The notes under the pieces are model-generated. The model searched no databases. It saw only the letters and a list, made by a program, of their open reading frames with translations, and was not told the origin of the DNA. Shown in pieces: positions 8,765 through 17,132 of a stretch of 64,000 nt of DNA. Each line of letters begins with the position of its first letter. The stretch's first letter is position 1. This DNA comes from Pseudomonas rhodesiae (GTDB lineage Bacteria > Pseudomonadota > Gammaproteobacteria > Pseudomonadales > Pseudomonadaceae), in assembly GCF_007858255.1 (NCBI RefSeq), contig NZ_VFEU01000012.1:88569-152568 (forward strand), read 5' to 3'. The position numbers and the translations under genes were made by a program.

Positions 8765-10029
8765 AGTCATTGTGGTCGGCGACGGCGCCGTCGGTTGTGC
8801 CGACGCCTGCGTTGAGCGAATCGGTGAAGGTGGATGTGGCGATTGTCGGTGCCGGCTACACCGGCCTGTCGACTGCACTGCATTTGGCCGAGCGCGGGGT
8901 CAGCGTGTGTGTGCTGGAGGCTCACGAGCCGGGCTGGGGCGCTTCGGGGCGCAATGGTGGGCAGGTCAACCCGACGCTCAAATACGACCCGGAGCAATTG
9001 GTACAGATGTACGGGCCGGAACGGGCCGAGCCATTGATTTCGACGGTGTCGAATTCGGCGGACCTGGTATTCAATTTGATCAAGCGCCATAGCATCGATT
9101 GCGCACCGGTGCGTAAAGGCTGGATGCAAGTGTCGTACACCGATAAAGGCGTGGCCGGCCTGCACGCGCGAGCAGATCAGTGGGCCCGCCGGGGGGTGCC
9201 GGTGCAACCGCTGGATGCCGCGGCGGTGACCGCGCGCATGGGCAGTCAGGCCTTCGCCGGCGGCTGGTTGGATGGCCGCGCCGGGGCGATTCAGCCGTTG
9301 GCATACGCCCGTGGCTTGGTGGGCGCGGCATTGGCGGCCGGCGCACGGATTCACGGCCAAAGTGCGGTGACCGGGTTACAGCGCAGCGGCGCAGGTTGGC
9401 TACTAAACACCGCCGGCGGTGCCCATGTGACCGCCGATCAAGTGGTACTCGCGACCAATGGCTATAGCGGCAACCTGTGGCCGGGCATGGCCCAGAGCAT
9501 TCTTGCGGCGAACAGCTTCATCGTCGCCACCAAGCCCCTCAGCGGTCGCGCGGCCGATTCCATTTTGCCGGGGCAGGAAACCGTCTCCACCGCGCAACGC
9601 CTGCTGCTGTATTGGCGCAAAGACAGCCATGGGCGCTTGCTAATGGGCGGGCGCGGGCTGTTCAACGACCCCACCTCGCCCACGGATTTCGCGCACCTGG
9701 AACGCTCCCTGGCGCTGCTGTTTCCGCAACTGGGTCCGCTGGAGTTCGAGTACCGCTGGGCTGGACGGATCGCAATCACGCGGGATTTTATGCCCCACGT
9801 ACATGAACCGGCACCCGGGCTGACCTTGGCGCTGGGTTGCAATGGACGCGGTATCGCCTTGTGTACCAGCCTGGGCCAGCAACTGGCCGGGCGATTGTGT
9901 GACCGCCAGGCGCAGTTCGCCTACCCGGTGACGCCGCTGCAACGCTTGCCGATGCATGGGCTGCAACGCTTCTACATCGGTGCGGGGGTGGCGTGGTACA
10001 GCTTGCTGGATCGGCTCAATATCAGCTGA
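8761..10029 (+). CDS. FAD-dependent amine/amino-acid oxidase (DAO family)
   Basis: A 422-residue DAO-family flavoenzyme. The FAD-binding motif VAIVGAGYTGLSTALHLAERG lies near residues 26-46, GWGASGRNGGQVNP near 60 is typical of the gamma-glutamylputrescine oxidase/sarcosine oxidase-like branch, and a C-terminal CNGRGIALCTSLGQQLA closes the FAD site. It oxidises a C-N bond, giving an imine or aldehyde plus H2O2. It overlaps the ATPase gene by 4 bp, so substrate is probably taken up and then oxidised by the same operon. The substrate is unknown; PuuB-like activity on a glutamylated polyamine is one option. Confidence 0.85.
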   Translation: MKSLWSATAPSVVPTPALSESVKVDVAIVGAGYTGLSTALHLAERGVSVCVLEAHEPGWGASGRNGGQVNPTLKYDPEQLVQMYGPERAEPLISTVSNSADLVFNLIKRHSIDCAPVRKGWMQVSYTDKGVAGLHARADQWARRGVPVQPLDAAAVTARMGSQAFAGGWLDGRAGAIQPLAYARGLVGAALAAGARIHGQSAVTGLQRSGAGWLLNTAGGAHVTADQVVLATNGYSGNLWPGMAQSILAANSFIVATKPLSGRAADSILPGQETVSTAQRLLLYWRKDSHGRLLMGGRGLFNDPTSPTDFAHLERSLALLFPQLGPLEFEYRWAGRIAITRDFMPHVHEPAPGLTLALGCNGRGIALCTSLGQQLAGRLCDRQAQFAYPVTPLQRLPMHGLQRFYIGAGVAWYSLLDRLNIS

Positions 10030-10082
10030 ATCCGATTTCCAAACGCATTGAGAACGGTCATTTCTCATAGGTCGCTCGGTCT

Positions 10083-10131
10083 GCAAAACCCGCTAGGCTT
10101 AAGCCTGGACTGGCTGAATGGCGGGTTTTGC
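10083..10131. terminator. Nested inverted repeat, probable bidirectional terminator
   Basis: GCAAAACCCGC (10083-10093) pairs perfectly with GCGGGTTTTGC (10121-10131). Inside the loop sits a second perfect palindrome, AGGCTTAAGCCT (10095-10106). A-runs on the left and T-runs on the right fit a terminator working in both directions after the oxidase operon. The inner palindrome is unusual for a plain terminator. Confidence 0.5.
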
Positions 10132-10162
10132 GGTCCATCAATCCTGTGGGAAAAACACGCTC

Positions 10163-10930
10163 ATGAACGTCAACAACAAACCCATCGCCGGGGTCATCGG
10201 CCTGGTGTACAGCGCGTGCTGCTACGGGGTGTTCCTGTTCACCTGTTTGTATCTGATCGGCTTCGTTGGCAGCCTGGCCGTGCCCAAGAACATCAACGAC
10301 GGCGTGTATATGGCGTGGCCGGCCGCTCTGTCGATCAATAGCGCGCTGATCCTGCTATTCGGTATCCAGCACTCGGTCATGGCGCGCAAACGCTTTAAGC
10401 GGTGGCTGACGGCAATCGTCCCGGCGCCGATTGAACGCTCGACCTATGTATTGCTCAGCAGCCTGATGCTCGCAATGGTGTTCTGGCTGTGGCAACCGAT
10501 GAGGTTCAACCTATGGCAGGTTGAAGCGCCATGGGCCCAGGCCCTGCTGGTTGGCCTGTTCTGGCTGGGTTGGGGCATTGCGCTGGTGTCGACTTTTCTG
10601 ATCAATCACTTCGAGCTATTCGGGCTCAAGCAGCCCCTCGACCATTGGCGCGCCGTCCCACCACAAACGCCCACCTTCAGCACGCCGCTGTTCTACAAAC
10701 GGGTACGTCATCCCTTGTACCTGGGCTTTCTGATCGCCTTCTGGGCGACGCCACACATGACCGCCGGGCATCTATTGTTTGCGCTGGGGATGACGGTGTA
10801 TCTCTTCATTGGCGCCCGCTTTGAAGAGAGGGATCTGGTGGCGACGTTCGGTGAACGTTATCGCCGCTACCAGAAGGAGGTAGGCATGATTTTGCCGTGG
10901 ACGGCGACGCGTAAAAAAGACCCTGGATGA
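10163..10930 (+). CDS. mddA: Methanethiol S-methyltransferase MddA
   Basis: A 255-residue integral membrane protein of the NnrU/isoprenylcysteine methyltransferase-like superfamily. It contains the MddA hallmarks IERSTYVLLSSL, LINHFELFGLKQ, VRHPLYLGFLIAFWATPHMTAGHLLFA and a C-terminal EERDL..FGERYRRYQKEV. MddA methylates methanethiol with SAM to make dimethyl sulfide. It has about five membrane spans. The ATG at 10163 follows a weak ribosome site; an earlier in-frame ATG at 10118 lies inside the hairpin region and adds unrelated residues. The gene converges directly on the glutaminase gene with a single base between stop codons. Confidence 0.82.
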   Translation: MNVNNKPIAGVIGLVYSACCYGVFLFTCLYLIGFVGSLAVPKNINDGVYMAWPAALSINSALILLFGIQHSVMARKRFKRWLTAIVPAPIERSTYVLLSSLMLAMVFWLWQPMRFNLWQVEAPWAQALLVGLFWLGWGIALVSTFLINHFELFGLKQPLDHWRAVPPQTPTFSTPLFYKRVRHPLYLGFLIAFWATPHMTAGHLLFALGMTVYLFIGARFEERDLVATFGERYRRYQKEVGMILPWTATRKKDPG

Positions 10931-10931
10931 C

Positions 10932-11840
10932 TTAAAACACCGACCACCCAATCCGCTCACTCAACAACTCCAACGCCTTGATCCCCGCCAGCGAATTCCC
11001 CGCCGCGTTCAACTCCGGCGACCACACGCACACCGTGAATTGCCCCGGCACCACCGCGACGATCCCGCCGCCCACACCGCTCTTGCCCGGCAAGCCCACG
11101 CGATAGGCAAAGTTGCCCGCTTCGTCATACAGCCCGCTGGTGGCCATGATCGAGTTGACTTGCTTGGTCTGGCGCGCGCTGAGGACTTGTTCGCCGCTGT
11201 GGGCGCTGACGCCTTCGTTGGCCAGGAAGCTGAACGCCTTGGCCAGGTCCAGGCAGCTCATTTGCAGCGCGCAATAGTTGAAATAGCTGTGCAGCACCGC
11301 GTCCACGTCGTTGTGGAAGTTGCCGAAGGATTTCATCAGATACGCCATGGCTGCGTTGCGCGCGCCATGCTGGGCTTCGGAATCGGCGACCACGCTATTG
11401 ACCAAGATCTGCGGGTTGCCGGACAGGCGCCGCACGAAATCGCGCATCGATAGGATTGGCACGGCGAAGCGCGATTGGTTGATGTCGCAGATCACCAACG
11501 CGCCGGCATTGATGAATGGGTTGCGCGGGCGACCGCGTTCGAATTCCAGCTGCACCAGGGAGTTGAACGGCTGCCCCGACGGCTCGTGACCGAGGCGTTC
11601 CCAGATGCTCTCGCCGCCGTGTTCGATGGCCTGCACCAGGCTGAACACCTTGGAAATACTCTGCACCGAGAACAGCGTATCGGCGTCGCCGGCGCAGTAA
11701 GCCGAGCCGTCGTTGCCGTACACCGCGATACCGAGTTGGTCGGCCGGCACATCGGCCAGCGCGGGGATATAGTCGGCGACTTTGCCGAGGCCGATCAAAG
11801 GGCGCACTTCGTCGAGAATCGACTCCAGCAGCGCCTGCAT
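10932..11840 (-). CDS. glsA: Glutaminase
   Basis: A 302-residue glutaminase of the serine-dependent beta-lactamase-like family, hydrolysing glutamine to glutamate and ammonia. The catalytic Ser-x-x-Lys is in FSVQSISKVFS, followed by GHEPSGQPFNSLVQLE, NPFINAGALV and a C-terminal VGLPGKSGVGGGI, all typical of Pseudomonas glutaminases. I use the ATG at 11840 (MQALLESILDEVRPL), which gives the family's normal length and follows AGGAC; in-frame starts further upstream add unrelated residues. Confidence 0.93.
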   Translation of the reverse strand: MQALLESILDEVRPLIGLGKVADYIPALADVPADQLGIAVYGNDGSAYCAGDADTLFSVQSISKVFSLVQAIEHGGESIWERLGHEPSGQPFNSLVQLEFERGRPRNPFINAGALVICDINQSRFAVPILSMRDFVRRLSGNPQILVNSVVADSEAQHGARNAAMAYLMKSFGNFHNDVDAVLHSYFNYCALQMSCLDLAKAFSFLANEGVSAHSGEQVLSARQTKQVNSIMATSGLYDEAGNFAYRVGLPGKSGVGGGIVAVVPGQFTVCVWSPELNAAGNSLAGIKALELLSERIGWSVF

Positions 11841-11895
11841 GTCTTGTCCTGTCATCGTGGATTGAATCAGTGGTAAACGGGGCGCGCAGGATACT

Positions 11896-12240
11896 TCAGT
11901 GGGCGCGAAAGCCCCACACAATCTCTACCACTCGCTCGGCCACGACCAGATACACCAGGATCAACAGCACTTGCAGCGCCAGGTGATAGCGCAACTTGGC
12001 GAGGCGGCGGATGCCATCGCTGACGTTCAACAGCATCAGCATGCTCGACAACACAATCAGCCCCCACCCCGCTACGTTAGCGGCGAACACTCCGATAAAC
12101 AGCGGCTGCTGCCCGAGCAACGTATTGGTGCCAGCGGCGAACAGCAGCGCGCACACCAGCAGGTTTTTCACGTTATCGAAAATCTGCGCACTCAAGTCGT
12201 TTTCCAGCAGGGCCACATATCGCTTCCAGAACGTACGCAT
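11896..12240 (-). CDS. Small membrane protein of unknown function
   Basis: A 114-residue protein with three or so hydrophobic stretches (NLLVCALLFAAGT; FAANVAGWGLIVLSSMLMLLNV; LALQVLLILVYLVVAERVVEIVW) and a basic, soluble N-terminus. I do not recognise a family. It lies just upstream of glsA on the same strand, 55 bp away, so co-transcription is possible. Length, codon use and alternating hydrophobic segments support a real gene. Confidence 0.65.
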   Translation of the reverse strand: MRTFWKRYVALLENDLSAQIFDNVKNLLVCALLFAAGTNTLLGQQPLFIGVFAANVAGWGLIVLSSMLMLLNVSDGIRRLAKLRYHLALQVLLILVYLVVAERVVEIVWGFRAH

Positions 12241-12469
12241 CAGTCATCACCGGGCAGGGATCGGTCGTCAATCAAAGTAGTTCAAATGCCCAGGTGCTGC
12301 ACCGTCCCATGAACTTAGATAGGCGCCAGGTTGACCCTCGCGCAACCTCCCACATAGGTGCGTTCCAAGGCTATCGCCAGCAGAACGACCGCAGCCAACA
12401 ATGATGGCCCATAGCCATGTTTTGAGATAGGATCAGCGCCCTTGACCTCAACAAGGACGATGAACACAT

Positions 12470-12880
12470 ATGTCAGGCGAAGTAGGTTTTTCAAAGTGGC
12501 ACCCGTGGTCCGACCGTGGCGAACTGCCCGATAAACACTTACCCGGGGTGTATTTCATCGCGCGCAGCAAACACAAACCAGATACTCATCGAAATTGCGA
12601 TGCGACTATTTATATCGGTGAGACCACCGGTCAGAGCCTGGCTGATCGACTGCGTCAATTCAATGTATCGGCTTTCAGCGAACGGGCCGGACACTCGGGA
12701 GGGAACACCTTCAGGCTGACGCTGCTTGAAACAACGCCCGCCGAACATATCTGGGTGTCTACTTGCCCGGTGAGCATGGGCATGCCTTACACCACCGCCT
12801 ACATCAAGCATTTGGAGCGCAAGCTGCTCTGGGAATATGTATGCACATGGGGAAGGTACCCGGCGTGCAATCACAGCTGA
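12470..12880 (+). CDS. GIY-YIG nuclease-like protein
   Basis: A 136-residue protein with the GIY-YIG pattern: GVYFIA (residues about 25-30), IYIGETTGQSL near 46-56, a conserved arginine in RLRQF, a glutamate in HLERKLLWEY and a terminal Asn in PACN. GIY-YIG domains cleave DNA through these Tyr, Arg, Glu and Asn residues. The protein is essentially this one domain, so a DNA partner or targeting subunit may be separate. The gene 44 bp downstream, on the same strand, is the obvious candidate partner. The ATG is preceded by only a weak ribosome site. Confidence 0.72.
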   Translation: MSGEVGFSKWHPWSDRGELPDKHLPGVYFIARSKHKPDTHRNCDATIYIGETTGQSLADRLRQFNVSAFSERAGHSGGNTFRLTLLETTPAEHIWVSTCPVSMGMPYTTAYIKHLERKLLWEYVCTWGRYPACNHS

Positions 12881-12924
12881 TTGCACATTCCGCACACATC
12901 ATTGACCAGGCAAGCACTTAAGAC

Positions 12925-13539
12925 ATGACCCCATTGTTTTCGAAAACCACACCTTCAGAAGCCACACTGATCGCTGCTCGGATTGCTCCCGTGTTTGACG
13001 CGGTGCTGAACGAGTACGACTTCCTCAAGTATCCGGCAGCCCATTACCAAGCATTCAAGACCTCTTACTCAGCGCGAACAGCCCAGAACCCACAGATTGC
13101 AGATTCGCTGCTGTGGAAGTGGGGCCATTGGGGTAAACCGAACTACCCACAACGCCATCGCAACCTGATTGCAGAGGTGGAGGCGCTCTGGCCACGGTTC
13201 ATCGGTTCCGGTTGCGCTCAAGCGCCAGACCAAACCTTCCAATGGTGGCAGGCGCAGTTCAAACGGCAAACGACCTACATCACGTCTGCCTACATCACGC
13301 ACCTTGTACATCACAGCGCGCCTCTGCCCATTATCGATCAGCACAACTTTCGCGCGATGAACGCCCTGTTCGAGACAGTGCGCCCGTCCCAGAAACGCAA
13401 GAAACGGCCATCCAGCTGGAATGACATTCAAGTGCTCAAAGACTTTATGTCGCAGGTCCTAGTAGCCATGCCTCAGCGCAGCTTTTCTGAACTGGACCGA
13501 TTCCTGATGATGTATGGACGCAACCACGTCCCTCGCTGA
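12925..13539 (+). CDS. Unknown protein, partner of GIY-YIG gene
   Basis: A 204-residue soluble protein, rich in His, Trp and basic residues (KRKKRPSSWND near 160). The segment ITSAYITHLVHHSAPLPIIDQHNFRAMN resembles the helical helix-hairpin-helix part of DNA glycosylase-like proteins, but I cannot confirm a family. It follows the GIY-YIG gene by 44 bp and ends at a strong terminator, so the two make a short transcription unit. DNA binding or nucleic-acid processing is inference from the partner. Confidence 0.6.
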   Translation: MTPLFSKTTPSEATLIAARIAPVFDAVLNEYDFLKYPAAHYQAFKTSYSARTAQNPQIADSLLWKWGHWGKPNYPQRHRNLIAEVEALWPRFIGSGCAQAPDQTFQWWQAQFKRQTTYITSAYITHLVHHSAPLPIIDQHNFRAMNALFETVRPSQKRKKRPSSWNDIQVLKDFMSQVLVAMPQRSFSELDRFLMMYGRNHVPR

Positions 13540-13547
13540 CAAAACCC

Positions 13548-13573
13548 GGAGTAGCCAATTGGTTGGCTACTCC
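13548..13573. terminator. Rho-independent terminator between convergent genes
   Basis: GGAGTAGCCAA and TTGGCTACTCC form a perfect 11-bp stem with a 4-base loop. On the minus strand it is followed by GGGTTTT, so it fits a terminator for the sotB-like gene, whose stop codon lies in the stem. It can also stop transcription from the plus-strand GIY-YIG unit. Confidence 0.8.
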
Positions 13574-14754
13574 CGCGGCACCACCCCCGTCCCAAACCGC
13601 CGAATCGCCAGGCAATACCCCACCAACGCCAGCGCCGCCAGCAACCCGCCCGCCGCGCCGATCCAGGCGAAGCCGAAATGGCTGCCGACCCAACTGCCCA
13701 TCAGGGCGCCGCCGCCGATGCCGATGTTGTAGATACCGGAAAACATCGCCATGGCCACATCCGTGGCGTCGGGTGCCAGCACCAGCACCTTGGACTGCAT
13801 GGCCAGGCCGAAGCCCATGATCGCCATGCCCCAGAACACGCTCAAGCCCACCAGGTAGGATTCGGCGCCACTCAATGGCAGCAACAGCGCCAGGCAACCC
13901 GCCAGCAGGAACACCGTCCCGACCACGAACAGGTGCGGGTTGAAGCGATGTACCAGGCTGAACAGCAGCGAGCCGATGATGCCGGCGCCGCCGAACACCA
14001 GCAGGATCAGGGTCACGGCGCCGCCGCCCAGGCCTGCCACGCCTTCGACGAACGGTTCGATGTAGCTGTAGGCAGTGAATTGCGCGGTCACGGTCATTGC
14101 CGTAAGCACGTACAACGCCACCAGCGCCGGGCGCTTGAACAGCAGTGGCAGGCTGCGCAGGGAGCCGGAGTTCTGGCTCGGCAACAGCGGCAAAGTACGC
14201 GCCAGCCAGAACACCAGGCCCGCCGCAAAGGCAGCGATCACCAGGAACGTTGTGCGCCAGCCCATGGCTTCGCCGAGCAGGCGCCCCAGGGGAATGCCCA
14301 GCACCATCGCCAGGGATGTGCCGGTGGCCAACAGGCCCAGGGCTTGCACTTGCTTGCCCTGCGGCGCCAGGCGCACGGCCAGGGACGCGGTGATCGACCA
14401 GAACAGCGCATGGGACAAGGCGATGCCGATGCGACTGACCATCAATAGGCCGAAGCTGGTGGCGACACTGGACAGGATATGGCTGGCGATAAACAACCCA
14501 AACAGCACGATCAGCAACTTGCGCCGCTCAATGTTGCGGGTCAGCAGCATCACCGGCAGCGAGGTCAGCGAGACGATCCACGCATAAATCGTGAGCATCA
14601 GACCAACGTTGGCGATGGGCATGTCGAAGCTGGCGCCAATCGCACTGAGCAGCCCGACGGGGACGAATTCGGTGGTGTTGAACACAAAAGCGGCCAACGC
14701 CAGGGCGATGACCGGTTGCCAGTTGGGCTGGGGAGTTGCGGTTGAAAGGCTCAT
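13567..14754 (-). CDS. sotB: MFS sugar efflux transporter, SotB type
   Basis: A 395-residue twelve-span transporter, co-linear with E. coli SotB: AAFVFNTTEFVPVGLLS in span 1, TIYAWIVSLTSLPVMLLTRNIERRKLLI in loop 2-3, SRIGIALSHALFWSITASLAVRLAP, LPLLPSQNSGSL, and VLVLAPDATDVAMAMFSGIYNIGIGGGAL near the end. SotB exports sugars such as arabinose and IPTG. Position and length fit the family; the native substrate in this organism is unknown. Its last codons sit inside the terminator stem at 13548-13573. Confidence 0.88.
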   Translation of the reverse strand: MSLSTATPQPNWQPVIALALAAFVFNTTEFVPVGLLSAIGASFDMPIANVGLMLTIYAWIVSLTSLPVMLLTRNIERRKLLIVLFGLFIASHILSSVATSFGLLMVSRIGIALSHALFWSITASLAVRLAPQGKQVQALGLLATGTSLAMVLGIPLGRLLGEAMGWRTTFLVIAAFAAGLVFWLARTLPLLPSQNSGSLRSLPLLFKRPALVALYVLTAMTVTAQFTAYSYIEPFVEGVAGLGGGAVTLILLVFGGAGIIGSLLFSLVHRFNPHLFVVGTVFLLAGCLALLLPLSGAESYLVGLSVFWGMAIMGFGLAMQSKVLVLAPDATDVAMAMFSGIYNIGIGGGALMGSWVGSHFGFAWIGAAGGLLAALALVGYCLAIRRFGTGVVPRE

Positions 14755-14933
14755 TGACGGGCGCGGTACTCTGACGGTGATCGAGCGGCCACCCAGGACA
14801 AGCGCCGCCGCCGAGCATTCTATAGGTTTCTCGGTCGGGTGTTGATGCTCTTGAGCAGCGCAGCATCAGAACGTGGTGACAGCGAGCATATAAACACCCG
14901 ATTTGACCTGAGCCGAGCCAGCGCAGCAGAACA

Positions 14934-15932
14934 TCAAGGATCCACCTGCGCCATCAACTCCGGAATACTTTCCGCACGCTTGGCATAACGCTGTGCCAGC
15001 GCCGCACACACCATCAGTTGGATCTGGTGAAACAGCATCAGCGGCAGAATCAATACGCCCATGCTCGCCCCGGCAAACAGCACCTGGGCCATCGGCACGC
15101 CAGTCGCCAGGCTTTTCTTCGAGCCGCAGAACAGGATGGTGATGCGATCCTCCTGATTGAACCCAAACGCCTTGCCCAGCACGGTTGAGGCCACCAACAC
15201 CAGCGCCAGCAGCACGCAGCAGGCCACCACCAGCCCGCCCAGCTCCCACAATGGGATCTGGTGCCAAATGCCTTCGTTGACCGCCTCGCTGAACGCGCCG
15301 TACACCACCAGCAGGATCGAGCCCTGGTCGACGAATTTCAGCCACGCCTTGTTGCGCCCTACCCACTCGCCGATCCAGCGCCGCGCGATCTGCCCGGCGA
15401 TAAACGGCAGCAGCAACTGCACGCTGATTTTCACGATGGCATCGACCGTGGAGCCGCCGTCGCCATGGACATTGAGTAACAGGGTCACCAGTAACGGTGT
15501 GAGGAAGATCCCAAACAGGCTCGACGCCGCTGCGCTGCAGATCGCCGCCGGGATATTGCCGCGCGCCAGGGAGGTGAAGGCAATCGCCGACTGCACCGTG
15601 GCCGGCAACGCGCAGAGGTAGAGCATGCCCATGTACAGGTCTTTGCCGATCAACGGCGACAGCACCGGCTTAAGTGCCAGGCCCAGCAATGGGAACAGCA
15701 CAAAGGTCAGACTGAACACCAGCAGATGCAGACGCCAGTGGCCGGCACCGGCCACGATGGCCTGGCGCGACAGTTTGGCGCCGTGCAGGAAAAACAGCAG
15801 CGCGATAGCCAGGTTGGTGACCCAGCCGAATGCCACGGCGGTCTGGCCGCTGGCGGGCAGCAAGGAAGCGAGAATCACCGTCGCGATCAACGTGAGGGTG
15901 AAGTTGTCGGGCAGAAAGCGGGGCCGAGTCAT
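14934..15932 (-). CDS. Bile acid:sodium symporter family transporter (YfeH type)
   Basis: A 332-residue inner-membrane protein with about nine to ten hydrophobic spans. FLHGAKLSRQAI, LYLCALPATVQSAIAFTSLARGN and FCGSKKSLATGVPMAQVLF are characteristic of the SLC10A7/YfeH branch of the bile acid:sodium symporter family. Substrates of these bacterial members are mostly undefined. It is divergent from an AraC regulator, with a perfect GTAAC palindrome between them, which suggests control by that regulator. Confidence 0.85.
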   Translation of the reverse strand: MTRPRFLPDNFTLTLIATVILASLLPASGQTAVAFGWVTNLAIALLFFLHGAKLSRQAIVAGAGHWRLHLLVFSLTFVLFPLLGLALKPVLSPLIGKDLYMGMLYLCALPATVQSAIAFTSLARGNIPAAICSAAASSLFGIFLTPLLVTLLLNVHGDGGSTVDAIVKISVQLLLPFIAGQIARRWIGEWVGRNKAWLKFVDQGSILLVVYGAFSEAVNEGIWHQIPLWELGGLVVACCVLLALVLVASTVLGKAFGFNQEDRITILFCGSKKSLATGVPMAQVLFAGASMGVLILPLMLFHQIQLMVCAALAQRYAKRAESIPELMAQVDP

Positions 15933-15978
15933 AGTGAGGTCATCCAGGGGTTGCCAAGAGCGTCATGGCGACTCTAAC

Positions 15979-15993
15979 GTAACGCTTTGTTAC
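15979..15993. promoter_or_regulatory. GTAAC palindrome in divergent promoter
   Basis: GTAACGCTTTGTTAC is a perfect inverted repeat (5-bp arms, 5-bp spacer) in the 85 bp between the symporter and AraC genes, 47 bp from one start and 25 bp from the other. Its place suggests the binding site of the AraC regulator for both promoters. Confidence 0.5.
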
Positions 15994-16017
15994 CGACTAA
16001 CGCCAACGAGCCAGTAA

Positions 16018-16806
16018 ATGCCGCCTAAAGGACATGCCAACACCGTGCGCCGCAGCATTCCCGGGCTGTCCAGCCTGCCACGGCCGGTATACGGGCGCAC
16101 TGAATCGCTGCCCAATCGCGCACTGACCCGCCGCCACAGTCACCCGTGGGTGCAATTGTCCTACGCGATTTCCGGGGTGTTGGAGATCCAGACCAGCGCC
16201 GGCCGCTTTGTCGCTCCGCCGCAACGAGCCGTGTGGATTCCGGCGGGCATGCCGCACCGGGTGTACAGCACGCCCCACACCGAGATGCGCAGCCTGTACC
16301 TCGATTGCAGCGTCACCCAATGGGCGGCCGCGCACTGCCACGTACTGGAGGTGAGCAACCTGCTGCGCGAGCTGATCCGCAGCTTCAGCGAACTGCCGGT
16401 GGAATACGCCGAGGACGGGCCCGACGGGCGGCTGGCCCAGGTGATCCTCGACCAACTCGCCGCCGCGCCGCAGGTCGACCTGATGCTGCCGCTACCGGTG
16501 GACCCGCGCCTGCGCCAAATCTACCGCAGCCTCAACCTCCACCCGGAGCAGCAAACCACCTTGGGGCAATGGAGCGACAAACTGGGGGTCAGCGAAAAAA
16601 CCCTCAGCCGCCTGTTCCTGCACGACACGGGCCTGACCTTCCGCGCCTGGCGCCAACGCCTGCGCCTGCTCAGCGCCCTGCCCGCCCTGGAACATGGCGA
16701 ACGGGTCACGGACGTGGCGCTGGCCAGCGGGTATGAGTCGACGTCGGCGTTCATCAATGCGTTTCGCCAGCAGTTCGATGCCACGCCGGGGGAGTTTTTC
16801 CGCTGA
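16018..16806 (+). CDS. AraC-family regulator with cupin domain
   Basis: A 262-residue AraC regulator. The N-terminal cupin (RRHSHPWVQLSYAISGVLEIQT, PPQRAVWIPAGMPHRV) is the ligand domain, and two helix-turn-helix units fill about residues 160-262 (GVSEKTLSRLFLHDTGLTFRAWRQRLRLL and VTDVALASGYESTSAFINAFRQQF). It resembles NimR-like regulators that control a divergent transporter; here the divergent gene is a bile-acid-symporter-family carrier, its likely target. Confidence 0.88.
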   Translation: MPPKGHANTVRRSIPGLSSLPRPVYGRTESLPNRALTRRHSHPWVQLSYAISGVLEIQTSAGRFVAPPQRAVWIPAGMPHRVYSTPHTEMRSLYLDCSVTQWAAAHCHVLEVSNLLRELIRSFSELPVEYAEDGPDGRLAQVILDQLAAAPQVDLMLPLPVDPRLRQIYRSLNLHPEQQTTLGQWSDKLGVSEKTLSRLFLHDTGLTFRAWRQRLRLLSALPALEHGERVTDVALASGYESTSAFINAFRQQFDATPGEFFR

Positions 16807-16814
16807 GCCCCGCG

Positions 16815-16970
16815 TCAGGATGAAATATCAAATACAGCAGCCAGGCGCTTGCAGCCTTTCGGGGTGACCGTTAACGCGCGGGTATCGAGCGTGCGCATCA
16901 GCCAGCGCTCATGCAGCATATGCGTCAGCAACTGCGCGCCCAACGCACCGCCCAGGTGCGAGCAACGTTG
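16815..16970 (-). pseudogene. C-terminal remnant of ArsR-like winged-helix regulator
   Basis: On the minus strand about 50 residues read HLGGALGAQLLTHMLHERWL followed by MRTLDTRALTVTPKGCKRLA and a stop. This is the typical end of ArsR-type regulators (HLAGALG..L...L..RWL.R....RAL.LT..G...L). The DNA-binding N-terminal half is missing: the same frame further upstream turns into unrelated sequence. The remnant abuts the tail of a plus-strand gene, so a deletion seems to have removed the space between the two. Confidence 0.6.
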
Positions 16971-17059
16971 GCCGGGCGATGGTGGCCGCGATAGCGGTTG
17001 TTCAGTTGCTGGCAATTCTGTCGTTCTATCGCAACTCATCCACCCGCGAGCGCAAGTAG
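16958..17059 (+). pseudogene. C-terminal remnant of a probable membrane transporter
   Basis: A short plus-strand frame reads MVAAIAVVQLLAILSFYRNS followed by STRERK and a stop at 17059. A hydrophobic span followed by a basic tail is what the end of an MFS-type transporter looks like. No start or body of such a gene lies to the left, where the ArsR remnant begins on the other strand. The two tails point away from each other, as expected for a divergent regulator-transporter pair that lost its centre. Confidence 0.45.
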
Positions 17060-17132
17060 TGCCCAAACCCGCCCTCGACTGTTATTGTGCGGCGCTTTGA
17101 AAAGCTGCCATGCCACTGCGAGGAAACGGACG

